Shown here in pieces: positions 12,822 through 21,576 of a DNA stretch of 64,000 nucleotides (positions within the stretch are counted from its first letter, which is position 1; each line of letters starts with the position of its first letter). Source of the stretch: Pseudomonas sp. LS.1a. Its GTDB lineage: Bacteria > Pseudomonadota > Gammaproteobacteria > Pseudomonadales > Pseudomonadaceae. A model generated the notes under the pieces. That model had not been told where the DNA came from. It searched no databases and worked only from the letters and a program-made list of their open reading frames with translations. The position numbers and the translations under genes are program-made. The DNA lies in assembly GCF_022533585.1 (NCBI RefSeq), contig NZ_CP092827.1, positions 4,752,001 through 4,816,000 of the forward strand, written 5' to 3'.

Positions 12822-12856
12822 AAAAAAAGCCCGGTTCCAAGGAACCGGGCTTTTTT
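12822..12856 (-). terminator. Rho-independent terminator of rplM-rpsI
   Basis: Perfect 10-bp stem GCCCGGTTCC/GGAACCGGGC with a 2-nt loop, flanked by A7 and T6, located 17 bp downstream of rpsI on the minus strand. Confidence 0.93.
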
Positions 12857-12873
12857 CGACTGCCGAAGCGGTA

Positions 12874-13266
12874 TTAACGCTTGGAGTACTGAGGACGCTT
12901 ACGCGCTTTACGCAGACCCACTTTCTTACGCTCGACTTCACGAGCGTCGCGGGTGACGTAGCCAGCACGACGCAGAGCGCCACGCAGGGTTTCGTCGTAT
13001 TCCATCAGAGCGCGGGTGATACCGTGACGGATCGCACCGGCTTGACCGCTGACACCACCACCGGAAACGGTGACGTAGATGTCGAACTTCTCAACGGTTT
13101 CGGTCAGCTCGAGCGGCTGACGAACAACCATGCGAGCGGTTTCGCGACCGAAGAACACGTCCAGAGAACGGTTGTTGATGGAAATGTTACCAGTACCCGG
13201 ACGCAGGAATACGCGAGCGGTTGCGGTCTTGCGACGGCCAGTGCCGTAGTTTTGAGTCGCCGACAT
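12874..13266 (-). CDS. rpsI: 30S ribosomal protein S9 (uS9)
   Basis: Ribosomal protein S9, 130 residues, the exact family length. N-terminus [26 protein letters not shown] and the basic C-terminal tail ending [12 protein letters not shown], whose last arginine contacts P-site tRNA, are intact. It is 14 bp downstream of rplM, the universal rplM-rpsI pair, and is followed by a strong terminator. Confidence 0.99.
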   Translation of the reverse strand: MSATQNYGTGRRKTATARVFLRPGTGNISINNRSLDVFFGRETARMVVRQPLELTETVEKFDIYVTVSGGGVSGQAGAIRHGITRALMEYDETLRGALRRAGYVTRDAREVERKKVGLRKARKRPQYSKR

Positions 13267-13280
13267 AATGAACTATCCCG

Positions 13281-13709
13281 TTAGATCTTCAGTTCTTGAG
13301 GCTGCTGAGCAGTGTGTGGGTGAGCAGCACCCGCGTACACTTTCAGCTTGCGGTACATGTCGCGACCCAGCGGGTTCTTCGGCAGCATGCCTTTGACCGC
13401 AGTTTCGATAACACGCTCAGGGGCCTTGGCGATCAACTTCTCGAAGTTGATTTCCTTGATGCCGCCCGGGAAACCGGAGTGGGAGTAGTACATCTTGTCG
13501 GAAGACTTGGCACCAGTCACACGAACCTGTTCAGCGTTGATAACGACGATGTAGTCGCCGGTGTCAACGTGAGGGGTGTATTCTGGTTTGTGTTTGCCAC
13601 GCAGACGGCTAGCGATTTCGGTAGCCAGACGACCCAGGGTCTGGCCAGCGGCGTCGACTACGAACCACTCGCGCTTTACTGTTTCCGGTTTAGCAGTAAA
13701 AGTTTTCAT
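13281..13709 (-). CDS. rplM: 50S ribosomal protein L13 (uL13)
   Basis: Ribosomal protein L13, 142 residues, the standard size. Characteristic segments [37 protein letters not shown], and [24 protein letters not shown] are all present. First gene of the rplM-rpsI operon. The E. coli operon leader is autoregulated by L13; the 5' region here is short of obvious homology to that element and I make no call. Confidence 0.99.
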   Translation of the reverse strand: MKTFTAKPETVKREWFVVDAAGQTLGRLATEIASRLRGKHKPEYTPHVDTGDYIVVINAEQVRVTGAKSSDKMYYSHSGFPGGIKEINFEKLIAKAPERVIETAVKGMLPKNPLGRDMYRKLKVYAGAAHPHTAQQPQELKI

Positions 13710-13965
13710 TCTCTAAAGCCTCAGAGGCCGCCCAGCGAAAAATAGACGGCGAATCTTACTGGATAGTGCACAGCTTGCCAAGGGCAAGCGCGCAGCCGAA
13801 CGCTGACGCTTTGGGGGCTCGGGTCAGGCACGCCAATGTTCGACGGGGTTCTTCCTGCGTGGTGGTGCATCACTTCCGCCACACGGAGAGGTGCCGAATT
13901 ATCCAGATTGCGCGAAAAATTTCAACCTGCTTTGATGAGCTTCTTTGCCAAGGAGTGTCTACCCG

Positions 13966-15006
13966 ATGGAATACCGCCAGCTCGGCCGTACCGACCTCAC
14001 CGTCAGCGCCCTGTGCCTGGGCACCATGACCTGGGGCGAACAGAACGTCCAGGCCGAGGCCTTCGAGCAGATTGCCCGGGCCAAGGCCGCGGGGGTCAAC
14101 TTCATCGACACCGCCGAGATGTACCCGGTGCCGCCCCGCCCCGAAACCTATGCCGCCACCGAGCGCATCATCGGCAACTGGTTCCGTGACAATGGCGATC
14201 GCGACGACTGGGTGCTGGCCAGCAAGGTCGCCGGCCCCGGCAACGGCATCAGCCACATCCGCGACGGCCAGCTCAAGCATAATCGCCAGCACATCGTCGC
14301 GGCGCTGGACGAGAGCCTCAAGCGCCTGCAGACCGACCGCATCGACCTGTACCAGCTGCACTGGCCCGAGCGCAGCACCAACTTCTTCGGCAAGCTGGGC
14401 TACCAGCACCTGCCACAGGACCACTTCACCCCGTTGGAAGAAACCCTCGAAGTGCTCGACGAGCAGGTGCGCGCAGGCAAGATCCGCCACATCGGCCTGT
14501 CCAACGAAACGCCGTGGGGCACCATGAAGTTCCTGCAACTGGCCGAAAGCCGCGGCTGGCCACGGGCGGTATCGATCCAGAACCCGTACAACCTGCTCAA
14601 CCGCAGCTTCGAAGTGGGCCTGGCGGAAGTGGCCATCCGCGAACAGTGCGGCCTGCTGGCCTATTCGCCGCTGGCGTTCGGCATGCTTTCCGGCAAATAC
14701 GAGAACGGCGCACGCCCGGAAAACGCACGCCTGACCCTGTTCAGCCGCTTTGCCCGCTACTCCAACCCACAGACCGTGGCGGCCTGCAGCCGCTATGTGC
14801 AACTGGCCCGCGAACATGGCCTGGACCCGGCGCAGATGGCCCTGGCGTTCGTCACCCGGCAGCCGTTCGTGACCAGCAACATCATTGGTGCGACCAGCCT
14901 CGAGCAGCTGGACAGCAACCTGGCCAGCCTCGAGCTGAGCCTGAGTGATGAACTGCTGGCGGCGATCGAGGCGATTCACCAAGAGCAGCCAAACCCGGCA
15001 CCTTGA
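13966..15006 (+). CDS. tas: Tas-family aldo/keto reductase
   Basis: NADP(H)-dependent oxidoreductase of the AKR TIM-barrel family, 346 residues, the same length as E. coli Tas. The catalytic tetrad context is visible: FIDTAEMYPVP (Asp and Tyr), a VLASKV lysine strand, and LYQLHWPER (His), with the C-terminal cofactor block NIIGATSLEQLDSNL. The frame opens at 13945, but ATG 13966 with AGGAG ten bases upstream gives the family start MEYRQLGRTDL. Physiological substrate unknown. It stands alone, divergent from rplM, 128 bp ahead of an AraC-type regulator on the same strand. Confidence 0.92.
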   Translation: MEYRQLGRTDLTVSALCLGTMTWGEQNVQAEAFEQIARAKAAGVNFIDTAEMYPVPPRPETYAATERIIGNWFRDNGDRDDWVLASKVAGPGNGISHIRDGQLKHNRQHIVAALDESLKRLQTDRIDLYQLHWPERSTNFFGKLGYQHLPQDHFTPLEETLEVLDEQVRAGKIRHIGLSNETPWGTMKFLQLAESRGWPRAVSIQNPYNLLNRSFEVGLAEVAIREQCGLLAYSPLAFGMLSGKYENGARPENARLTLFSRFARYSNPQTVAACSRYVQLAREHGLDPAQMALAFVTRQPFVTSNIIGATSLEQLDSNLASLELSLSDELLAAIEAIHQEQPNPAP

Positions 15007-15021
15007 GCCGACCCTGTACCG

Positions 15022-15051
15022 GTTTCTTCGCGGGCGAGCCCGCGAAGAAAC
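15022..15051. repeat. REP-type hairpin
   Basis: Perfect inverted repeat GTTTCTTCGCGGGC/GCCCGCGAAGAAAC with a 2-nt loop, just downstream of the aldo/keto reductase gene. Core sequence matches the other REP copies in the window. Confidence 0.8.
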
Positions 15052-15134
15052 ACGCGCAGTCCGGCAGGCTAGACACAATCGCCAAAAAATAAGACGATCC
15101 AGCCGGTGATTGACCACTCTACCCTATAAGAACA

Positions 15135-16139
15135 ATGACAATGATGTTTACCCAACCCCCCGCGTCGCTGCGGCGCGTCAGCATCCTGGCCATTGACAAG
15201 GTGTTCGCTTCGACCTTGATGCAGGCCAAGGACTTCTTCCACCTCGCCAGCTTGCGCTACGGCAAACAGCTGGGCCTGGGCCTGCAGCCCATGTTCGAGA
15301 TCCGCCTGGTGAGCCCGGACGGCCAGCCCGTGGACAGCTTCAGCCATGTGCAACTGCCGGTCGACGGCGGCCTGGACGACGCCGATGTGATCATCCTCCC
15401 GGCTTTCTGGGACGACTTCGACAACCTGCTGCAACGTTATCCACAGGTGCTGCCGTGGCTGCGTGAACAGCATGCCCGCGGCGCGGTGCTGTGCGCCGAG
15501 GCCAGTGGCGTGTTCTGGCTGGCCGAGTCCGGCCTGCTCGACGGCAAGGAAGCGACCACCTACTGGCGCTTCTTCACCAGCTTTGCCGAACGCTTCCCGA
15601 AGATCCGCCTGAACCAAGACAAGCACCTGACCGACGCCGACAATATCTATTGTGCTGGCGGCGCCACTTCAGCCTGCGACCTGTACATCTACCTGATCGA
15701 ACGCTTCTGCGGCGCCAACGTGGCCCGCGCCGTGTCCCGCGACATCCTCTACGAAGTACAGCGCAACTACACCCCCGGGCGCATGGGCTTTGGCGGGCAG
15801 AAGCTGCACCAGGACCTGATCATCCTGCAGATCCAGCATTGGCTGGAGGAACACTTCGCCGACAAGTTCCGCTTCGAGGACGTGGCTCGCAACCACGGCA
15901 TGAGCATTCGCAACTTCATGCGCCGCTTCCAGGGCGCGACGGGGGACAAACCGCTGCACTACCTGCAACGGTTGAGGATCGAGACGGCCAAGGGGTTGCT
16001 GTCGAGCACGCGCAAGAGCATCAAGACCATCAGTTACGAGGTCGGCTATGACGATGCCAGTTTCTTTGCGCGGCTGTTCCGCCAGCACACCGAGTTGTCG
16101 CCGAACCAGTATCGGCAGCAGTTCATGCAGGAGGCTTGA
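15135..16139 (+). CDS. GlxA/FtrA-type AraC-family transcriptional regulator
   Basis: Regulator of 334 residues with an N-terminal DJ-1/PfpI-like domain (about 10-200) and a C-terminal AraC helix-turn-helix pair (about 230-330). The elbow of the first domain reads GAVLCAEASGVFWLAESGLLDG, as in amidase-like regulators, and the second domain has SIRNFMRRFQGATGDKPLHYLQRLRIETAKGLL and IKTISYEVGYDDASFFARLFRQ, the two HTH motifs. Such proteins often control catabolism of nitrogenous compounds. Its target is not evident; neighbours are tas and, convergently, zapE. Confidence 0.9.
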   Translation: MTMMFTQPPASLRRVSILAIDKVFASTLMQAKDFFHLASLRYGKQLGLGLQPMFEIRLVSPDGQPVDSFSHVQLPVDGGLDDADVIILPAFWDDFDNLLQRYPQVLPWLREQHARGAVLCAEASGVFWLAESGLLDGKEATTYWRFFTSFAERFPKIRLNQDKHLTDADNIYCAGGATSACDLYIYLIERFCGANVARAVSRDILYEVQRNYTPGRMGFGGQKLHQDLIILQIQHWLEEHFADKFRFEDVARNHGMSIRNFMRRFQGATGDKPLHYLQRLRIETAKGLLSSTRKSIKTISYEVGYDDASFFARLFRQHTELSPNQYRQQFMQEA

Positions 16140-16145
16140 GGCCTT

Positions 16146-16168
16146 CCGGGGCTGCTTTGCAGCCCCGG
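16146..16168. terminator. Hairpin between convergent genes
   Basis: Ten-base perfect stem CCGGGGCTGC/GCAGCCCCGG with a TTT loop, between the convergent regulator gene and zapE. It lacks a T-run on either side, so termination is plausible but not certain. Confidence 0.5.
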
Positions 16169-16172
16169 ATTC

Positions 16173-17267
16173 TCAGGGCTTGTGCGCCCGCGCCAGGAAC
16201 TCGTGCGACTGCATCTCCAGCAAGCGGCTCAGGGTGCGCTGGAACTCGAAGGCCAAGCGCCCGCCGGTATACAGGTCCTTGAGCTCCACCTCGGCCGAGA
16301 TGATCAGCTTGACGTTGCGGTCGTAGAACTCGTCCACCATGTTGATGAAGCGGCGGGCGATGTCGTCGGTGGTGACGCCCATCTGCTCCACGTTGCTCAA
16401 CAGCACGGCATGGAAGATCTTGCCCAGTTCGATGTAGTCGTTCTGGCTACGAGGGCCGTCGCACAGCGCGCGGAAGTCGAACCAGGCCACGTCGTCACAG
16501 GTCAGCAGGGCCTGGATCGGGCGATTCTCGATCATCAGCACGTCGTTCTCGACCGCCTGGGTGCACTCAGGAGTCAAGGCCTTGAAGCTGGCGCGCAGGC
16601 TCTGGTGCGCCGCCTCATCGAGCGGGTAGTGGTACAGTTCGGCCTGCTCGAGGTGACGCAGACGATAGTCGACCCCGCTGTCGACGTTCACCACGTCGGT
16701 GTACTGCTTGATCATGGCGATGGCCGGCAGGAAGCGCGCGCGCTGCAGGCCGTCCTTGTACAGGCCGTCGGGCACGATGTTGGAGGTAGCCACCAGCGAT
16801 ACGCCGTTCTTGAACAACTCTTCCATCAGGGTGCCGAGGATCATCGCGTCGGTAATGTCCGACACGAAGAATTCGTCGAAGCAGATCACCTTGGCTTCTT
16901 CGCTGAAGCGCCTGGCGATGATGGTCAGCGGGTTCTTCTCGCCCTTGAGGGTTTTCATTTCCTCGTGCACACGCTTCATGAAGCGGTGGAAGTGCGTGCG
17001 CATCTTCTGCTTGAACGGCAGCGCCTCGAAAAAGGTATCGACCAGGTAGGTCTTGCCGCGCCCTACCCCACCCCAGAAGTACAGGCCCTTGACCGGGGTC
17101 TGCTCCTTCTTGCCGAACAGCTTGCCGAACACGCCCGGCTTGTTGTTCTGCGCGTGTACCAGGTCGTCGTACAGGCGCTGCAGGTGACGCACCGCAGTTT
17201 CCTGCGCCGCGTCATGGAAGAAGTCGGGACGTTTCAGATCTGCTTGATATCGTTCTAGGGGCGTCAT
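16173..17267 (-). CDS. zapE: Cell division protein ZapE (AFG1-like ATPase)
   Basis: P-loop ATPase of the AFG1/ZapE family, 364 residues. Walker A is GGVGRGKTYLVD near residues 66-77, the Walker-B-like strand is VICFDEFFVSDI, and sensor-like RFL/ATSNIVPDGLY follows. E. coli ZapE associates with the Z-ring and destabilises FtsZ polymers under stress; eukaryotic AFG1 works in mitochondria. In this window it lies with trpS, a hydrolase and zapG, and near rplM-rpsI, a common gammaproteobacterial neighbourhood. Confidence 0.93.
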   Translation of the reverse strand: MTPLERYQADLKRPDFFHDAAQETAVRHLQRLYDDLVHAQNNKPGVFGKLFGKKEQTPVKGLYFWGGVGRGKTYLVDTFFEALPFKQKMRTHFHRFMKRVHEEMKTLKGEKNPLTIIARRFSEEAKVICFDEFFVSDITDAMILGTLMEELFKNGVSLVATSNIVPDGLYKDGLQRARFLPAIAMIKQYTDVVNVDSGVDYRLRHLEQAELYHYPLDEAAHQSLRASFKALTPECTQAVENDVLMIENRPIQALLTCDDVAWFDFRALCDGPRSQNDYIELGKIFHAVLLSNVEQMGVTTDDIARRFINMVDEFYDRNVKLIISAEVELKDLYTGGRLAFEFQRTLSRLLEMQSHEFLARAHKP

Positions 17268-17285
17268 GATTCGTTAGCGAGGCAA

Positions 17286-17320
17286 CAAAAAACGGGCCGT
17301 CACTGTAGCGACAGGCCCGC
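17286..17320 (-). terminator. Terminator downstream of trpS
   Basis: On the minus strand a stem GCGGGCC/GGCCCG with a 15-nt loop is followed by TTTTTTG. It lies between trpS and zapE, so the two genes are probably separate transcription units. Confidence 0.7.
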
Positions 17321-17375
17321 TTAATGGCAATGCGACTTGCGTCAATATGCCTCATCCAGACCAACTAAGTGCTGG

Positions 17376-17424
17376 ATGGCACCGGCTTTGCCGGTGTTCG
17401 CGGGTAAACCCGCTCCTACAGGCG
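17376..17424. repeat. REP element, single copy
   Basis: ACCGGCTTTGCCGGT palindrome followed by TTCGCGGGTAAACCCGCTCCTACAGG, the P. putida REP consensus, directly downstream of trpS. Confidence 0.8.
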
Positions 17425-17431
17425 AAATGCC

Positions 17432-18781
17432 TCAGTCCTGTTGTGGCTGAAGCGCTGCACGCAGGCTTTGAATGGCTGCATCACGGGCTTCGGCGCTGTC
17501 GAACTGCGGCCCGTCGGCAACCTGTTCGCCGTTCAGCCACAGGCCAAAGCCCAGGCCTTCGACGCGCACATCCGCCTCGCCACCCTGCTGCAACTGCTTG
17601 CTCACGGCGCCGGCGCTCTTGCCGTCGGCGAAGCTGCGCGACAGCAGCAGTTGTTCACCGTCGGCGGCCAGCAGACGGAAGCGGAAGCTGCCGTCGTCGT
17701 CACGGAAGCTGACAAAACGTGCACTCTTGGCGGCCTTCTTCTTCACTTCGGTGCTGGCCTGCACGCTGCTGCGGAACGAACGCAGGCCAACGGCCTCGCG
17801 CAACTGCTCGAGGAACGGCGTGGCGATCTTGCGGGCCTTGGCGGCGCCGGCCAGCAGGATGTCTTCCAGGTCCGCCGGGCGGGCGATCAGCTGGTGGTAG
17901 TACTCGCGCTTCTCGGCCAGCTGGCCATCCAGCAGCTGGAACAGCCGCTGCTTGGCTTCACCCCAGCCCAGGCCCTGCAGCAGCTCTTCACGGAACTCGG
18001 CGCACTGCGCCGGCGTCGAGAAGGCCTGGAACAGGGTGAACAGGTGCGCGTTGTCCGGGTCTTTCGCTTCGCCAGGCGCACGCGAGTCGGTGACAATGCG
18101 CGAGATGGCGTCCTTCATGTCCTTGGCGCTGGTGAACAGCGGGATGGTGTTGTCGTAGCTCTTGGACATCTTGCGCCCGTCCAGGCCCGGCAGGGTCGCC
18201 ACGCTCTCCTCGATCACCGCTTCCGGCAGGGCGAAGAAGTCCTTGCCCTGGCCGAACAGGTGATTGAAGCGCTGGCCGATGTCGCGGGCCATTTCCACGT
18301 GCTGGATCTGGTCACGGCCGACCGGCACCTTGTTGGCGTTGAACATCAGGATGTCCGCGGCCATCAGCACCGGGTAGCTGTACAGGCCCATGGTCACGCC
18401 GGCATCCGGGTCTTCGCCGTTTTCCAGGTTCTTGTCCACCGAAGCCTTGTAGGCATGCGCGCGATTGAGCAGCCCCTTGGCGCTGACGCAGGTCAGCAGC
18501 CAGGTCAGCTCGGGGATTTCCGGGATGTCGGACTGGCGGTAGAAGGTCACCTTGTCCGGGTCGAGGCCACCGGCCAGCCAGGTGGCGGCGATTTCCAGGC
18601 GCGAACGCTGGATGCGCAGCGGGTCGTCGCACTTGATCAGGGCGTGGTAGTCGGCCAGGAAGTAGAACGAGTCGACACCGGGCTGCTGGCTGGCACGGAT
18701 CGCCGGGCGAATGGCGCCGGCGTAGTTGCCCAGGTGCGGAGTGCCGGTGGTGGTGATACCGGTAAGAATGCGCGTGGTCAT
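17432..18781 (-). CDS. trpS: Tryptophan-tRNA ligase with C-terminal extension
   Basis: Class I aminoacyl-tRNA synthetase charging tRNA-Trp. The HIGH-type motif is [11 protein letters not shown] near residue 12 and the KMSKS loop [11 protein letters not shown] is intact. At 449 residues it is about 110 longer than E. coli TrpS (334). The surplus is C-terminal: after a K/A-rich hinge ([10 protein letters not shown]) comes a compact domain with [18 protein letters not shown] and [11 protein letters not shown], which resembles the DUF1508/YegP fold. Long TrpS of this type is known in pseudomonads; the role of the extra domain is not known to me. Confidence 0.95.
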   Translation of the reverse strand: MTTRILTGITTTGTPHLGNYAGAIRPAIRASQQPGVDSFYFLADYHALIKCDDPLRIQRSRLEIAATWLAGGLDPDKVTFYRQSDIPEIPELTWLLTCVSAKGLLNRAHAYKASVDKNLENGEDPDAGVTMGLYSYPVLMAADILMFNANKVPVGRDQIQHVEMARDIGQRFNHLFGQGKDFFALPEAVIEESVATLPGLDGRKMSKSYDNTIPLFTSAKDMKDAISRIVTDSRAPGEAKDPDNAHLFTLFQAFSTPAQCAEFREELLQGLGWGEAKQRLFQLLDGQLAEKREYYHQLIARPADLEDILLAGAAKARKIATPFLEQLREAVGLRSFRSSVQASTEVKKKAAKSARFVSFRDDDGSFRFRLLAADGEQLLLSRSFADGKSAGAVSKQLQQGGEADVRVEGLGFGLWLNGEQVADGPQFDSAEARDAAIQSLRAALQPQQD

Positions 18782-18806
18782 GGGTGTTCGCTTATTCAGG
18801 CTTGGC

Positions 18807-19442
18807 TCAGTTCGAAAGGCGCGGCAGCAGCAGATCCTTCAGATCGGTCAGCTTGCCATGGAAGAAGTGTCCGCATTCTGCCACTTTCAGCAGCTCATGG
18901 GGGCGCGACAGGCTGTCGGACCAATCGTAAACCAGCTGCGGCGCGACGACTTCGTCGGCGTCCGGCTGCACCACGGTGATCGGGCAGCGCTGCGGCAGCG
19001 GGAACTCCGCCGTCAGGCGCATGACCGCCGGGGCGATCATGAACAGCTGTTGCAGCTCTACTCCGGCAGCTTCCAGGCGGCCGGCCAGGCTGGTGGCGAC
19101 GAAGCCGCCGAACGAGAAACCCATCAGCACCAGCGGCAGGCCCAGGTGCTTTTCGCGCAACCAGGCCGCAGCGGCCTCGGCATCGGCCACTTCGCCAGCG
19201 CCCATGTCATGACTGCCGGCGCTCTGCCCGACGCCACGGTAGTTGAAACGCAGGGTCACATAGCCGGCGTCACGGGCGGTGCGCTGCAGGGTCGAGACCA
19301 CCTTGTTGAGCATGGTGCCGCCCTGGACCGGGTTGGGGTGGCAGATCAGCACCACGCCACGGGCATTGGCCACGTCCAGGTACAAGGCTTCCAGCTGGCC
19401 ACTGGGGCCATCGATGAACAAGGGGGTTTCGCGGACAAGCAA
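18807..19442 (-). CDS. Alpha/beta hydrolase (serine hydrolase, CocE/Dlh-like)
   Basis: Hydrolase of 211 residues with nucleophile elbow GFSFGG (Ser110), an acid residue in [10 protein letters not shown], and His in AECGHFFHG near the C-terminus. The N-terminal HPNP.QGGTM.N.VV motif is typical of the bacterial family often labelled alpha/beta fold hydrolase next to yhcB. Start is probably TTG at 19442, supported by GGAG seven bases upstream; no better ATG or GTG exists. Substrate unknown. Divergent from zapG across a 135-bp promoter region and 25 bp upstream of trpS. Confidence 0.85.
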   Translation of the reverse strand: MLVRETPLFIDGPSGQLEALYLDVANARGVVLICHPNPVQGGTMLNKVVSTLQRTARDAGYVTLRFNYRGVGQSAGSHDMGAGEVADAEAAAAWLREKHLGLPLVLMGFSFGGFVATSLAGRLEAAGVELQQLFMIAPAVMRLTAEFPLPQRCPITVVQPDADEVVAPQLVYDWSDSLSRPHELLKVAECGHFFHGKLTDLKDLLLPRLSN

Positions 19443-19577
19443 GGCACTACTCCGTGACCTCGGGAGGGGTCGATTCGTCTAGGTGAGGAATTCTGTTCTG
19501 ATTTGCGATCGCTCGCGGTATACAGCGCAGGTCTGAGCCGTTAACGTAAAGCAAAGCCGTTTATAGAGGAAGGACTC

Positions 19578-20015
19578 GTGGAACTCTCGCTCCTTGTTTG
19601 GTTGTTGCCGACCCTGGCCCTGGTCATCGGCGTGGTAGTCGGTTTCGTCGTCGCTCGCCTGCTGCCCAATGCCGCGCCGAGCAGCACCCAGCGTCAGCTG
19701 GATGACATCCAGAAGCGTTTCGACAGCTACCAGAACGAAGTGGTCACCCACTTCAATAGCACCGCCGTGCTGGTCAAGAAACTGACCCAGAGCTACCAGG
19801 ACGTCCAGGACCACCTGGCCGAAGGCGCCAACAGCCTGGCCCTTGATGACGTCACGCGCCAGCGCCTGCTGGCCGCCCTGCACTCCGAAGGCAGCCAGGG
19901 CCCACGCGACCGCCTGACCCCACCGAAGGACACCGCCGAAGTGCCACGCGACTACGCGCCGAAAGCGCCGAACGCGCCGGGCATGCTCGACGAGAGCTAC
20001 GGGCTCAAGCGTTGA
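19578..20015 (+). CDS. zapG: ZapG/YhcB family inner-membrane protein (DUF1043)
   Basis: Bitopic membrane protein of 145 residues: an N-terminal hydrophobic helix (about 3-29, LLVWLLPTLALVIGVVVGFVVARLL) then a coiled-coil segment (QRQLDDIQKRFDSYQNEVVTHFNSTAVLVKKL) and a disordered proline-rich C-terminus. Family knowledge: YhcB/ZapG links envelope growth, phospholipid supply and division. Start is GTG at 19578 with a GGAAGGA ribosome binding site upstream. A strong terminator follows. Confidence 0.9.
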   Translation: MELSLLVWLLPTLALVIGVVVGFVVARLLPNAAPSSTQRQLDDIQKRFDSYQNEVVTHFNSTAVLVKKLTQSYQDVQDHLAEGANSLALDDVTRQRLLAALHSEGSQGPRDRLTPPKDTAEVPRDYAPKAPNAPGMLDESYGLKR

Positions 20016-20030
20016 TCTGCCGAACATGAC

Positions 20031-20056
20031 AAAGGCCTCGCAAGAGGCCTTTTTTG
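20031..20056 (+). terminator. Terminator after zapG
   Basis: AAAGGCCTC/GAGGCCTTT stem with a 4-nt loop and further T residues, 15 bp downstream of the zapG stop. Confidence 0.92.
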
Positions 20057-20070
20057 TGGGCTGGATTCAC

Positions 20071-20275
20071 TGGCCTCTTCGCGGGCACGCCCGCTCCCAC
20101 AGGTACGCCACCGCATCCGAAATCTGCGCAATGCCTGTGGGAGATTGCCCAGCCCTTGGCCTGCACTGTCGCGTAGATAAATGAAATTGCGAGCAATCCC
20201 ACAGGGCCCCTGCTAACTCAATGAGTTATGGGCAGTTCTATGAAAGGAGCGTGCCCGCGAAGAGGACCGCCCCAG
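20071..20275. repeat. Cluster of partial REP elements
   Basis: One good REP copy (TGGCCTCTTCGCGGGCACGCCCGCTCCCACAGG, opening at the first base of this span) and degenerate copies in inverted orientation near 20131-20210 and 20250-20275 (GTGCCCGCGAAGAGG). The rest of the span shows no gene. It forms the left border of the accessory islet. Confidence 0.7.
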
Positions 20276-20280
20276 GCAAC

Positions 20281-20415
20281 CTAGCTGCAAGCCTTTAACG
20301 CCTGCTCGACATCCGCCAGCAGGTCCTCCACATCTTCCAACCCCACCGACAAGCGCACCAGCCCCTCCGATATCCCGTGATGCGCCCGCTCCTTCGCAGT
20401 ATGGCTGGAGTGCGT
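20281..20415 (-). pseudogene. Orphan 3' end of an mdeA allele
   Basis: Read on the minus strand this encodes THSSHTAKERAHHG...ADVEQALKACS followed by TAG: the last 44 codons and stop of a methionine gamma-lyase gene with no promoter, start or body. Compared with the intact mdeA end at 22201-22335, 39 of 44 residues are identical and a 95-bp core (20299-20393) differs at only two positions (20335 and 20340), while the last 18 bp differ at 8 positions. Homology stops abruptly above about 20418. It is a direct repeat of the intact gene end, bracketing the bacteriocin islet. Confidence 0.9.
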
Positions 20416-20418
20416 AAT

Positions 20419-20664
20419 GCATCGCCCAGCCTGCCTTGATGCGCCCAAGCAGCAAGATCCTACAAATCATCAGGTGTGGTCCTACACCCTGTTTGGCCGC
20501 TCTTCTGACATACAAAAAAGTCGTCATTAGGCACACTATAAAAACATTCAGAACGGCCTATGGCATAAGAATATTGAAACACCCTCTCATGTCCATTCGC
20601 GTAACCAAGAGCGCTCGCAGGGCTTCCCTACTGAAATTTTCAATAACCCACTCAGAGATGACAT
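20419..20664. other. AT-rich upstream region of the bacteriocin gene
   Basis: Visibly AT-richer than the core genome. A TATAAA box near 20537-20542 could be a -10 element for the bacteriocin gene, but no well-spaced -35 was found. I looked for an SOS box (CTGT-N8-ACAG type) and a pyocin P-box and saw no convincing match. The ribosome binding site before ATG 20665 is weak (GAGATGA). Confidence 0.4.
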
Positions 20665-21483
20665 ATGAGTATTGAACTTCCGGCTTTGTATATCTATCCA
20701 AATAATTACGGCACAAGTCGTCCTAATGGCTTACAAACACCACACCCCGCAGCCATGATAGGTCGTGCCATTGAGGAGCGTAGCGCTGGCTATGCACAAG
20801 GCCACTGGAGGGAAATGCTAAACCTGCATCTTCCTAAAATGCAGTACACCCGTCCCATCGCTTTTACGCTTGACGGTTTCCTGATTCGTGAACTCAAAGC
20901 TGGGTCTGGTGCAGACGCAATAATGCTGGCCAATTCGAGCATCAGTATTCCAGATGCTTGGAACAAAGCATTTGAGTACACCAAAGAAAATCTTGATACT
21001 GCCCCCTTAGCTCAACCTATTGAATTTTCTGGGGGGTGGTTCACTCCGTTCAGAGCAATTGCACACTGGCTTTTAGGGAAAGGGCAGCAGGCTAAAGTCA
21101 ACATAAACAATATAGGCATCGCACCCGAATTGCATAAAATTCCTCAACTACAGGCAACATTCGCTAGAGCAAGCGCAGGCACTAGTCGGATTGATGTCAC
21201 CTTCCCATATAACACAGGCATGGATAGTAATATATCACGCATCTACCTAGGTTCTATTACCCTACGAGTTATTGGCGACCTGAATAAGGGTAGTGACGGA
21301 AAGCTCATTTTCGTCGGTGTGGTTCGCGCCTATTCGGATAAATATGATGCAAATGCGAGCAGCCACCGCGGCGGCTTCGACGAGAAAGCCACGACACTGC
21401 TTCGTGAAGTTGGGCGCGTTGCAAATGCACAAGACTACGAAATTCTAATTGAAGGCGACCTACCGCTAAACATAGCAAATTAA
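20665..21483 (+). CDS. Colicin-M-like bacteriocin (lipid II phosphodiesterase)
   Basis: A 272-residue protein without a signal peptide. Near its C-terminus it carries DKYDANASSHR at residues 225-235 (bases 21337-21369), an exact match to the DxYDx5HR signature of colicin M, whose catalytic residues Asp226, Tyr228, Asp229, His235 and Arg236 fall one position later. Known members cleave undecaprenyl-pyrophosphate-linked peptidoglycan precursors in the periplasm of susceptible relatives. A C-terminal catalytic domain of about 120 residues is preceded by a glycine/aromatic-rich region expected to bind a receptor and cross the outer membrane. Codon use and base composition are AT-richer than the flanking genes. 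No lysis gene is present, as is usual for pseudomonad bacteriocins. The next gene encodes its probable immunity protein. Confidence 0.88.
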   Translation: MSIELPALYIYPNNYGTSRPNGLQTPHPAAMIGRAIEERSAGYAQGHWREMLNLHLPKMQYTRPIAFTLDGFLIRELKAGSGADAIMLANSSISIPDAWNKAFEYTKENLDTAPLAQPIEFSGGWFTPFRAIAHWLLGKGQQAKVNINNIGIAPELHKIPQLQATFARASAGTSRIDVTFPYNTGMDSNISRIYLGSITLRVIGDLNKGSDGKLIFVGVVRAYSDKYDANASSHRGGFDEKATTLLREVGRVANAQDYEILIEGDLPLNIAN

Positions 21484-21576
21484 TGGGAGGCCGCGACAAC
21501 GAAGCGCAGCACGGGCGACACCATTGAATTGGCTTTTATTCTATACTATCTTAGCCCACTGAATTCAAGGTGGATT

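Noticed and set aside
20419..20664. Possible SOS (LexA) box or pyocin P-box upstream of the colicin-M-like gene
   Set aside because: No CTGT-N8-ACAG match and no convincing repeated ATTG..GT pattern; regulation of the bacteriocin remains open.
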